DNA from: Pseudomonadota bacterium
GTDB lineage: Bacteria > Desulfobacterota > Syntrophia > Syntrophales > JADFWA01
DNA: 5,219 nt
Reading direction: 5' to 3'
NCBI GenBank assembly: GCA_015222855.1
Contig: JADFWA010000040.1
Coordinates: forward strand, 1-5,219
This document shows, piece by piece, positions 1-5,172 of the stretch. The translations under genes were made by a program, and so were the position numbers. A model generated the notes under the pieces. That model searched no databases. It had not been told where the DNA came from and saw only the letters and a list, made by a program, of their open reading frames with translations. Each line of letters starts with the position of its first letter. Within the stretch, counting starts at the first letter, position 1.

Positions 1-205
1 CCATGAGCATCTGGCCTATCTTTGCGTCGAGAGTTTCATCTGGGAATCCCCCCATCTCCCCCTTTACTAAAGGGGGGTCAGGGGGGATTTTCTTCAGGGT
101 GTCCGAAGAGGAGGTTGCCGGAAAGAGGAATATCCAGAAAATCGAGAGGAAGAGGCGGGTGATAAATTTTACGCCAACTTTTGTTATTTGATAATTTGTC
201 CTCAT
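1..205 (-). CDS. Glycoside hydrolase family 3 (NagZ-like) protein, N-terminal part only, runs off the window
   Basis: The ATG at 205-203 opens a frame that stays open for 68 codons to the window edge. Residues 1-17 are basic (K9, K13, R17) and are followed by a hydrophobic stretch at about 18-30 (LFLSIFWIFLFPA), which is a signal peptide or membrane anchor. Residues 39-54 (KIPPDPPLVKGEMGGF) come from an inserted palindromic repeat. Residues 57-68 (ETLDAKIGQMLM) match the opening of family 3 glycoside hydrolases, typically LxEKIGQMLMVGF, as in beta-N-acetylhexosaminidases and beta-glucosidases. The start overlaps the stop of the upstream gene as ATGA, so translation is probably coupled; the SD is weak (GGA five bases before the ATG). 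Export suggests action on a periplasmic or outer-surface glycan. The catalytic Asp and the Lys-His motifs lie outside the window, so substrate and integrity cannot be judged. Confidence 0.77.
   Translation of the reverse strand, partial: MRTNYQITKVGVKFITRLFLSIFWIFLFPATSSSDTLKKIPPDPPLVKGEMGGFPDETLDAKIGQMLM
45..91. repeat. Palindromic G/C-run repeat inside the GH3 coding sequence
   Basis: The element is an inverted repeat centred on base 67. The outer arms are AATCCCCCC (45-53) and GGGGGGATT (81-89). The inner arms are CCCCCTTTA and TAAAGGGGG-type sequence (58-76) around a single central base, and a symmetric 4-base mismatch separates the two stems. This pattern resembles a dispersed intergenic repeat common in several environmental bacterial phyla. 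Here it is read in frame as residues 39-54 of the exported protein, between the signal peptide and the catalytic domain. That linker position tolerates insertions. Confidence 0.75.
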
Positions 206-2286
206 CTCGATCCAAATCTGATGGAGCATTGTTTTATAATACTTTTGGCCTTTTTCCGCAGTTCCAGCGCGAAGCCGTCACCGTTTTTCAGCGCGTCTTC
301 CATGGCTGAGAGTGTGTCATAGTAAAGATTCCAGCCGAGGCGTTCCTTTTCGTAACACTGCTTGAGAGCGCTGTTTTCGCCGCCTGCAAAACCGAGAGCG
401 GCCATGATGCGTTTTGCGCCCATTTTGACGAATTCAAGTCCCTGTTCCTCTTTGTCCTCAGTAAAAAACGATGCCGCCTTGAGGCCGAAGCGCAGGTACA
501 CGACAGATGCCGGAATCCTGGATATGAAACAGCCCGTGAACGGATCGATGGCATCCTTCAGCCTTGCGACATCCCCTGTGAGCGCCCTGGCATATGCGGA
601 AAAGTACAGTATGCGGACGTAGTCACCGACAAGTTTGGCTACGTATGCGGACTGGATTGCTTCCTGGGCGAATGCCTCCTTGTCATGGCGCATGATAAGT
701 CCGTCCTTGTGGACATAGGCGAGTCTTGTGCCCGGATCGGGTAACACGGAGAGGATATAGGCCTGGTCCTCCGCCCGCCCGATGAAAGAGGGGGTAAAGG
801 GGCGATGGCGGCGGAGGCTGTCGATGAGGATGCCATTCGTTCCGCCGGTTACGTGGATGCGCTGGATGCATCTTCTTTTGCCGTTCAGCTTGTCTGTTGT
901 GTAGCGTGTCATCATCTCTGCCTCGGTCGAGAGCGCCTGCGGCAGCGTGCTGAAGAAAATGTGTTCATCCGGTAAAAGCGGCCGGTCCGGAAATGTAACA
1001 TCAGGTGTGAAGAGGGATTTGCCGATGTCCCGCTCATTGACGAGTGCCCCGGCTATCATGCCGAGTTCCACAGGCCGTCCGTCGGAATCAAGACCGTGTG
1101 CCCCCCAGAGCGGCGTTTTAAAATGTTCGAAGGCAGAAGCGCCTCCTTGCTCCACGAGTTCTTTTTGCGGAAAGACCTGGTCAAGATCGATTTTGAACGT
1201 TGCCCTTATTTCCGGCTGGATAAGGATATTCCAGAATGGGGCGATTGCCTTCAGGAAGTTGTAGTGCCTGCCGTATTCACCATCCACACCGAACATGCTG
1301 AGGAGTTCTCTTGCACCTTTGCACTGCAGATAATGCGCGGCGGCGGGGACGAGGATTTCGTTTAGTATTTGCTGTGTGTCTGCTTCGGTGAAGACGTAAA
1401 CATCTATATCTTTCAAGCTGCCTGAGTGTGCGAATTCTTCTTCGATGTAGTTTTTGGCGATGTCATGGAGACCGTGGTGGGTTACAGAGGCCGACAATAC
1501 GCAGGTAATTTTTGCGTTGCGTGACATATTTCCACGGTCACGTTCAAACTCGATGGTTGCATCCAGTCCACGCAGGCCGTAAAGGATTTCGTTTTTCTCC
1601 GGCTCGACGCCTATCTGGACAGGATGGTCGTACCAGTAGAGCTGTGGCTCGCGGGCAGTATCAAGGAGCCTTTCTTTAAGGTGGTCGCTGAGATGAAGCT
1701 CGTACGGAGATTTTGATGCCGGTGGGATGGTGAGGAGGGCATTCGAGGTGAAGAGTATCTGGCCGGCCGGGTCGGTGATCGGAGTGTTGTTCAGTTTATC
1801 AATGGTGACGGTGCGTTTTTCCCTCAATGCTTTCAGGTGTTCCTGTTTGTTTTCCCGGATGCCGTTTGCTTCCGGGAAAAAGACCGCCCAGATTTTTTCT
1901 GTCGTTTTTTCGGCGTTGTTCAGGGTTTCTTTATCTGATGCCCAGCGGGCGAGGGTCTTCAGCCGGTTGGCAAAATCGGGGTCATGCCTGCACATGCTGT
2001 TGATTTCCCAATGAACCAGATTTATCCCATTTATGTAAAACCTGGCTGCGTCCGCCCATTCTGATGAGTTTATCATACTGTTCAGAAAGCGCTTCGCACG
2101 CTCGAATGCCGGGTGCATGTCGCCTGCAAGGGTGATGAGGAATGCGGCGTTCAGCGCCTGGGCAATGCCGGCATTTTCGGTGCGATCTTCGTCAAATTGG
2201 CAGGCGGGGTCGAAGATGGAGAAGGTGTTCTTTTCCTCTTCCGGCTGCATCAACGCGGAGATAACGGATTCAAATTGTTTAATCAT
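202..2286 (-). CDS. 694-residue protein with GT-A glycosyltransferase-like motifs, function unassigned
   Basis: I do not recognise a named family with certainty. No signal peptide or membrane segment is evident, so it is probably cytoplasmic. Residues 1-200 look helical and mixed. Residues about 215-540 carry the features that suggest a nucleotide-sugar-dependent GT-A fold: LYWYDHPVQIGVEPEKNE (216-233), a beta strand leading into a DxD-type motif in FKIDLDQVFPQ (364-374, D367 and D369), a glycine-rich HVTGGTNGIL (478-487), FIGRAEDQAYILSVL (501-515), which resembles the ED motif near the GT-A catalytic base, and RHDK (533-536) as a possible late metal ligand. Residues 540-694 are mostly helical. 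The ATG at 2286 lies two bases after the upstream stop and has only AGGA abutting it, which suggests reinitiation. Its 3' end overlaps the GH3 start. The glycosyltransferase role is inference; any other large enzyme with an acidic metal site remains possible. Confidence 0.6.
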   Translation of the reverse strand: MIKQFESVISALMQPEEEKNTFSIFDPACQFDEDRTENAGIAQALNAAFLITLAGDMHPAFERAKRFLNSMINSSEWADAARFYINGINLVHWEINSMCRHDPDFANRLKTLARWASDKETLNNAEKTTEKIWAVFFPEANGIRENKQEHLKALREKRTVTIDKLNNTPITDPAGQILFTSNALLTIPPASKSPYELHLSDHLKERLLDTAREPQLYWYDHPVQIGVEPEKNEILYGLRGLDATIEFERDRGNMSRNAKITCVLSASVTHHGLHDIAKNYIEEEFAHSGSLKDIDVYVFTEADTQQILNEILVPAAAHYLQCKGARELLSMFGVDGEYGRHYNFLKAIAPFWNILIQPEIRATFKIDLDQVFPQKELVEQGGASAFEHFKTPLWGAHGLDSDGRPVELGMIAGALVNERDIGKSLFTPDVTFPDRPLLPDEHIFFSTLPQALSTEAEMMTRYTTDKLNGKRRCIQRIHVTGGTNGILIDSLRRHRPFTPSFIGRAEDQAYILSVLPDPGTRLAYVHKDGLIMRHDKEAFAQEAIQSAYVAKLVGDYVRILYFSAYARALTGDVARLKDAIDPFTGCFISRIPASVVYLRFGLKAASFFTEDKEEQGLEFVKMGAKRIMAALGFAGGENSALKQCYEKERLGWNLYYDTLSAMEDALKNGDGFALELRKKAKSIIKQCSIRFGSR

Positions 2287-2288
2287 TC

Positions 2289-2867
2289 CTAAAGACCAAG
2301 GTAGCCTTTCTTTATATTTTTATCCGCCTTTTCTCCGAAGGTATACCGAAAATACATCTGTGCAAATTCACTTCCGGGGATTGTTCCCCTGACCTCACCC
2401 TGATACTCAAGGGTCAAGCCCTTACCGGGCACATAGGTGGTGATGGATGTCTTTCCCGGCGCCATATCCTTGTCAAACCATGAGGCAAATTTTTCGATAT
2501 CCGCTCTATGTGCCTTGACCAGTTCCGGAGAATTGTTCTTTTCGAACAGTTCGATGATGCCTTCCTGAAGCTTTTTGGCCGTGGCCTTCTTTGTTAGATA
2601 TTGCAGATGGAAGCATTTTACCTGCTCCGATTCGATCGCCTCTTTAGCATCTTTCGCCGGGGTTTCCAGATAGAATCCCCCTGCATAAACTTTTACAAAC
2701 CCTAACTTTTTCAGGTATGCCACGCCATTGAGTTTCAGGGTTTTGCCTGCCACAACCTTTTCTCCCGGAAATTTGATTCCCAGAATCTCCATATCCCCCG
2801 CGTAGCCGGTTCCGGCAAACACCATTAAAGTAAATACAGTGACAAAAATAAACGCTAATTTCTTCAT
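2289..2867 (-). CDS. Exported chalcone isomerase-like domain protein
   Basis: This 192-residue protein has a signal peptide: MKK at the start, a hydrophobic core at 4-18, and a likely cleavage after residue 23 (GTGYA before GDMEI). The mature part matches bacterial chalcone isomerase-like proteins. It has FPGEKVVAGKTLKLNGV (33-49) followed by LKKLGFVKVYAGGFYLETP (52-70), the hallmark strand pair of the fold. A charged helical middle follows, and then TTYVPGKGLTLEYQGEVRGTIPGSEFAQMYFRYTFGE. Length is normal for the family. Bacterial members are generally not flavonoid enzymes; the fold is shared with fatty-acid-binding proteins, so a periplasmic lipid- or ligand-binding role is plausible but unproven. 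It is the first gene of the three-gene unit and has by far the best ribosome binding site, which suggests it is the most highly translated. Confidence 0.88.
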   Translation of the reverse strand: MKKLAFIFVTVFTLMVFAGTGYAGDMEILGIKFPGEKVVAGKTLKLNGVAYLKKLGFVKVYAGGFYLETPAKDAKEAIESEQVKCFHLQYLTKKATAKKLQEGIIELFEKNNSPELVKAHRADIEKFASWFDKDMAPGKTSITTYVPGKGLTLEYQGEVRGTIPGSEFAQMYFRYTFGEKADKNIKKGYLGL

Positions 2868-2875
2868 CTCAGCTT

Positions 2876-2882
2876 CCTCCTT
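2876..2882 (-). promoter_or_regulatory. Strong Shine-Dalgarno (AAGGAGG) of the chalcone isomerase-like gene
   Basis: On the minus strand AAGGAGG lies eight bases upstream of the ATG at 2867-2865. It is a full match to the anti-SD and supports this start. No convincing sigma-70 promoter could be picked out between it and the palindrome at 2923-2995. Confidence 0.85.
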
Positions 2883-2922
2883 TTTTACTTGTGAAGTCTA
2901 CGCCTATGGCATAGTTGTTGTC

Positions 2923-2995
2923 CTGTTTCATTAGTTTAATTGGTTATATTTGTTTCATTGGTTAACTAATTGAACCAATCGAACCAATGGAACAG
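2923..2995. repeat. Large imperfect palindrome built of ATTGGTT-type units
   Basis: The 23-base arms at 2923-2945 and 2973-2995 are inverted copies differing at four positions. All four differences are transitions, so an RNA hairpin would keep pairing through G-U. The centre holds a second near-palindrome (ATTGGTT at 2957-2963 against AACTAAT at 2964-2970). The units are variations of (C)ATTGGTT in both orientations. It lies upstream of the minus-strand operon, so it could be a mobile repeat, a regulator site or a transcript-end structure. Nothing identifies which. Confidence 0.7.
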
Positions 2996-2997
2996 AT

Positions 2998-3045
2998 GTA
3001 GGGCAAAGCTTTAGCTTTGCTTGCAGGGCTAAAGCCCTGCCCTAC
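2998..3045. repeat. 48-bp double-hairpin palindromic repeat element
   Basis: The outer arms GTAGGGCA (2998-3005) and TGCCCTAC (3038-3045) are perfect inverted repeats. They enclose two perfect hairpins: GCAAAGCT/AGCTTTGC (3003-3010 and 3013-3020, loop TT) and GCAGGGCT/AGCCCTGC (3023-3030 and 3033-3040, loop AA). The outer arms share bases with the inner hairpins, so a two-hairpin form and a long-stem form are mutually exclusive. The design resembles REP/BIME-like dispersed intergenic elements. Confidence 0.82.
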
Positions 3046-3048
3046 CTT

Positions 3049-3080
3049 GTGCCTTTGGAACTATGTGCCTTTGTGCCTCT
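3049..3080. repeat. 8-bp periodic repeat (GTGCCTTT units)
   Basis: GTGCCTTT occurs at 3049-3056 and 3065-3072, and GTGCCTCT at 3073-3080. A diverged 8-base unit fills 3057-3064, giving four 8-bp registers. It overlaps the 3' end of the receiver-domain remnant, whose last residues (RHKGT) are encoded by it, so the repeat appears to have invaded or truncated that gene's end. Confidence 0.55.
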
Positions 3081-3240
3081 TTTTATCCAGAATCTCTCTC
3101 ATTTTTTGAGACAGGTCTTTCAGATTGAACGGCTTCTGGATAAAGCCGTCACAGCCGCGTTTCAACATCTCCGTTCCGACATCGGTAATCATCTCCCCAT
3201 CATCTACAAAAAGCACTACCGCTATTACACCAGCCGGATT
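3061..3240 (-). pseudogene. Remnant of a response-regulator receiver domain (gene fragment)
   Basis: Between the in-frame stops at 3243-3241 and 3063-3061 the minus strand encodes 59 residues with no good start or SD. Residues 23-52 (from TEMLKRGCDGF through IQKPFNLKDLSQK to REILD) are clearly the end of a receiver (REC) domain: alpha4, the beta5 Lys-Pro (K36 P37) and alpha5, as found at the C-terminus of hybrid histidine kinases. Just before it, VVLFVDDGEMITDVG looks like the opening of a REC domain with its acidic pair (D13 D14). Only 22 residues separate that pair from the KP motif, where an intact domain has roughly 90. The phospho-acceptor Asp is therefore missing, most simply through an internal deletion between similar EMLK stretches. 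Alternatively it is just the C-terminal half with a diverged beta4. Either way it cannot be a working receiver. Confidence 0.72.
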
Positions 3241-3273
3241 CTATACTAAATATGTTTAGAATTCAACGGCCTT

Positions 3274-3282
3274 CTTTTTCCA
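3274..3282. repeat. Target site duplication, left copy (CTTTTTCCA)
   Basis: The nine bases immediately left of the insertion sequence are repeated exactly at 5133-5141, immediately right of it. A perfect direct repeat abutting both inverted repeats marks the insertion point and suggests a fairly recent insertion. Confidence 0.93.
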
Positions 3283-3307
3283 GGGTCTACGACAAATTTA
3301 TGGGTAA
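3283..3307 (+). repeat. Left terminal inverted repeat of the IS
   Basis: It begins GGGTCTACGACAAATT and continues to GGGTAA at 3307. It matches the reverse complement of 5108-5132 at 24 of 25 positions; the fifth base differs (C here, G in the right end). The GACAAAT in this repeat (3291-3297) recurs in direct orientation at 3312-3318, exactly 21 bases on, overlapping the -35 element. This may be a second transposase contact that would also cover the promoter. Confidence 0.93.
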
Positions 3308-3309
3308 AC

Positions 3310-3338
3310 TTGACAAATCTTTTTATTTGCCCTATAAT
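3310..3338 (+). promoter_or_regulatory. Consensus sigma-70 promoter of the transposase genes
   Basis: TTGACA (3310-3315) and TATAAT (3333-3338) are separated by 17 bases. Both hexamers and the spacing match the full consensus. Transcription would start near 3345, inside the loop of the inverted repeat described next, and about 33 bases before the first ATG. Confidence 0.88.
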
Positions 3339-3370
3339 CTGATTGCTTAGTGAGTAATCAGATTATAGGG
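3330..3370 (+). promoter_or_regulatory. Perfect 15-bp inverted repeat spanning the -10 box and the ribosome binding site
   Basis: Arms 3330-3344 and 3356-3370 are exact inverted copies with an 11-base loop. The left arm contains TATAAT. The right arm ends in the GGG that forms part of the SD (AGGGGG, 3367-3372). RNA started at about 3345 lacks the left arm and cannot fold this way. RNA entering from outside the element carries both arms and would bury the SD. The same palindrome could also be an operator for a dimeric repressor or for the transposase. Confidence 0.75.
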
Positions 3371-3372
3371 GG
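3367..3372 (+). promoter_or_regulatory. Shine-Dalgarno (AGGGGG) of the first IS gene
   Basis: AGGGGG sits five bases before the ATG at 3378. It differs from AGGAGG at one base. Its first four bases belong to the right arm of the inverted repeat, so accessibility depends on that hairpin. Confidence 0.65.
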
Positions 3373-3377
3373 CGCTT

Positions 3378-3803
3378 ATGAATAAAAGACTTAACGAGCT
3401 TGAAACGAAAAGAAGATCTCTGTATAAGAAGTTAGAAGAAATAGGAGATTTCAGACGTGGAACAATCTCTGTCAATTATCGAAAGTGTGGCAAGAAAAAT
3501 TGTGCCTGTGCAAAACCAGGGCATCCTGGTCATGGGCCTCAGTACTTATGGAGCACAACCATCAAGGGAAAGAGCTATGCCAGGAATTTAAGATTGGGTC
3601 CTGAACTGAAGAAATACATGGAAGAGACTGCAAACTATCGAAGGTTCCTGAAACTATACGATGAAATAGTCCTGTTAAATGAGAAGATCTGTGATCTACG
3701 TTCCGTTCCTGCAATAGAGGACAGGGGTGATGCGGAGGCGCTCAAAAAAAAATTACAGATGCACTTCAGAAAGAAATACAGAAAGAGGTTGACCGTATTG
3801 TAG
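3378..3803 (+). CDS. IS-encoded DUF6788-like Cys-rich protein, N-terminal frame of the ISKra4 transposase
   Basis: This 141-residue basic protein has helical segments at 1-25 and about 75-108. Between them is a conserved block: RRGTISVNYRKCGKKNCACAK (27-47), then GHGPQYLWST and KGKSYARNLRL. This is the layout of DUF6788 proteins, with cysteines 37, 42 and 44 and nearby histidines that could bind zinc or DNA. Such proteins occur with ISKra4-type transposases. The ATG follows an AGGGGG and the consensus promoter, so this is the element's true translation start. In the standard frame it ends at 3803, with only about 16 unremarkable residues after the A9 run. A -1 shift on that run continues directly into the transposase. 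The short form may be the main product, perhaps a DNA-binding regulator, and the fused form the transposase. That division is inference. Confidence 0.85.
   Translation: MNKRLNELETKRRSLYKKLEEIGDFRRGTISVNYRKCGKKNCACAKPGHPGHGPQYLWSTTIKGKSYARNLRLGPELKKYMEETANYRRFLKLYDEIVLLNEKICDLRSVPAIEDRGDAEALKKKLQMHFRKKYRKRLTVL
3744..3752 (+). other. A9 slippery run: likely -1 frameshift or transcriptional slippage site
   Basis: The first gene reads CTC AAA AAA AAA TTA through nine consecutive A residues. The heptamer 3746-3752 is a classic A AAA AAA slippery site in the right phase. GGAGG at 3734-3738 lies five bases before the run, like the SD-type stimulators of dnaX-style -1 frameshifting. The -1 frame has its last upstream stop at 3728-3730. 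From there it is open through the first transposase ATG at 3878 to the stop at 5101. Slippage gives 125 residues of the first frame followed by 449 of the second, 574 in all. RNA polymerase slippage on the same run would have the same effect. Confidence 0.75.
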
Positions 3804-3877
3804 GTTTATCTTTCAGGGACAGGGATAAACTTGGTCATATTGACCTTGAATCACTTGAGGTTCATATTCGTTCTTCC

Positions 3878-5101
3878 ATGCATCGCGTTGGCAGCATAAT
3901 GCTGGAGAAAATATTAAACTCGGATAGTGGTGATTACCGGGGCCGTACTTTGCCTTGCAAGAAGGGACATGACTTTGAATTCAAGGAGTACAGGGACAAG
4001 AAACTGCTGACGGTTTTAGGGCCGGTGACGGTAAAACGCGCTTATTATTTTGATCGGGTATGCAAAAAAGGGTACTGTCCGAAGGATGTTGTTTTGGATA
4101 TCGTTGGTACTTCCTTCAGTCCTGGAGTTAGGCGTATTATGGGCAGAGTCGGGGCTTATAGACCTTTTGGCCTTGGACATGAGGATATTAGGGAGATGGC
4201 TGGCATCTGTGTGGATCCCAAAGAGATAGAGAGGGCTTCTCACCGATTAGGGGCGGAGGTAGAGGAGTTTTATAGGAAAGAGGCCAAATTATTTCTATCA
4301 GGCAAGATAGTTCCCATCCGGGTTGCTCCTACGATGTATGTTTGCGTAGACGGTACAGGCGTTCCGGTTGTGAAGGCAGAGACGGCAAACAGGCAGGGTA
4401 AGGGTAAAGACGGTCATGCGAAGACCAGGGAAGCAAAATTAGGATGCGTATTCACACAGACCACCTTAGATAAAAAGGGTTATCCGATCAGGGATGAATC
4501 CTCTACCAGTTATGTTGGCGCCATTGAAACGGCCGAGGTATTCGGGAGTCGAATTTATGCGGAGGCACTGTCTCGTGGTTTAGAAAAGGCGCAAAGGATT
4601 GTAGTGATAGGAGATGGGGCTCCCTGGATATGGAACATTGCGGATGAACAATTTTATGGAGCGATTCAGATTATTGATATTTATCATGCACGGGAGCACT
4701 ATTGGAGTGTTGCCCGGGCGGTGTTTGGCTGCGATAAAGAGACAATAAAAACATGGACTGATGAACGGCGTAGTGAATTGAACCATGGAAAGGTAGAGCA
4801 AGTTATTGAAGCCATAAAAAACCTATTGTCCTTTACCGAGGATGGAAAAGAGTTGCTGGAAAGAGAAATCGGTTATTTTGAAAAAAATAAAGAGCGGATG
4901 CGTTATAATGATTTCAGAAGACAGGGTTTATTCATCGGCTCCGGGGTGGTAGAAGCGGGTTGCCGTGTGGTGATCGGTCAACGGCTCAAACAGTCTGGTA
5001 TGCACTGGACAGTTCGAGGAGCAAATAATATTATCGCCTTACGTTGTTGTATCCTCAGTAATCGATGGGAAGATTTTTGGGAGTACAGGGCCTGTGGTTA
5101 A
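3878..5101 (+). CDS. ISKra4 family DDE transposase
   Basis: The part after the first in-frame ATG has 407 residues. It has a degenerate zinc-ribbon-like region (C27, C62, C67 around LTVLGPVTVKRAYYF) and then the RNase H-like catalytic core. The core has D158 in VCVDGTGVPVV, KTREAKLGCVFTQT (182-195), YVGAIETAEVFG, D246 in VVIGDGAPWIWNIADEQF, IIDIYHAREH, and E359 in GSGVVEAGCR followed by GQRLKQSGMHW. These are the D, D and E positions expected for ISKra4 transposases. No SD precedes the ATG at 3878. The same frame continues upstream with coding-like residues (QKEIQKEVDRIVGLSF, then ESLEVHIRSSM) back to the A9 run, so the true N-terminus is probably made by frameshifting from the gene at 3378. 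In the fused protein the triad is D325, D413 and E526. The stop lies six bases before the right inverted repeat. Confidence 0.93.
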   Translation: MHRVGSIMLEKILNSDSGDYRGRTLPCKKGHDFEFKEYRDKKLLTVLGPVTVKRAYYFDRVCKKGYCPKDVVLDIVGTSFSPGVRRIMGRVGAYRPFGLGHEDIREMAGICVDPKEIERASHRLGAEVEEFYRKEAKLFLSGKIVPIRVAPTMYVCVDGTGVPVVKAETANRQGKGKDGHAKTREAKLGCVFTQTTLDKKGYPIRDESSTSYVGAIETAEVFGSRIYAEALSRGLEKAQRIVVIGDGAPWIWNIADEQFYGAIQIIDIYHAREHYWSVARAVFGCDKETIKTWTDERRSELNHGKVEQVIEAIKNLLSFTEDGKELLEREIGYFEKNKERMRYNDFRRQGLFIGSGVVEAGCRVVIGQRLKQSGMHWTVRGANNIIALRCCILSNRWEDFWEYRACG

Positions 5102-5107
5102 TATATG

Positions 5108-5132
5108 TTACCCATAAATTTGTCGTACACCC
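5108..5132 (-). repeat. Right terminal inverted repeat of the IS
   Basis: Read on the minus strand it begins GGGTGTACGACAAATT and matches the left end at 24 of 25 positions. It begins six bases after the transposase stop codon. Confidence 0.93.
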
Positions 5133-5141
5133 CTTTTTCCA
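5133..5141. repeat. Target site duplication, right copy (CTTTTTCCA)
   Basis: This is an exact copy of 3274-3282, directly abutting the right inverted repeat. Removing the IS and one copy restores the empty site, which joins the sequence ending at 3282 to the sequence starting at 5142. Confidence 0.93.
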
Positions 5142-5172
5142 CAAAATAGAGATTGACCCTTCCAACACAGTA

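Larger units (their letters stand above)
3283..5132 (+). mobile_element. Complete ISKra4-type insertion sequence, 1850 bp
   Basis: The element starts GGG and ends CCC. It has 25-bp terminal inverted repeats with one mismatch and a perfect 9-bp target duplication. Inside are a promoter, a DUF6788-like first gene and a DDE transposase of the ISKra4 family. As I recall, the ISKra4 group has GGG termini, a single or frameshifted transposase and 8-9 bp duplications, so terminal structure and protein agree. Both reading frames are uninterrupted, every expected catalytic residue is visible, and both ends are present, so it is probably active or recently active. If the duplication is read as 8 bp, the right boundary shifts by one base to 5133. 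Confidence 0.93.

Noticed and set aside
3..191. Plus-strand frame of 62 codons
   Set aside because: It is the complement of the GH3 start and the palindromic repeat. It has no SD and no protein-like features.
362..2392. Several plus- and minus-strand frames of 60-105 codons inside the 694-residue gene
   Set aside because: They are shadow frames of a long, well-supported coding sequence, with Ser/Arg/Pro-rich translations and no ribosome binding sites.
2883..2998. Promoter for the minus-strand operon (TATAAC-like box in the palindrome)
   Set aside because: A TATAAC can be found, but no acceptable -35 lies 16-18 bases upstream of it.
2923..3080. CRISPR array
   Set aside because: The repeats are of different families, abut each other without unique spacers of even length, and no cas gene is present.
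3049..3249. Plus-strand frame of 66 codons between the repeats and the IS
   Set aside because: It is the antisense of the receiver-domain remnant, whose minus-strand translation is clearly recognisable.
4016..4801. Two minus-strand frames of about 75 codons within the transposase gene
   Set aside because: They are antisense to conserved transposase motifs and have no independent start signals.
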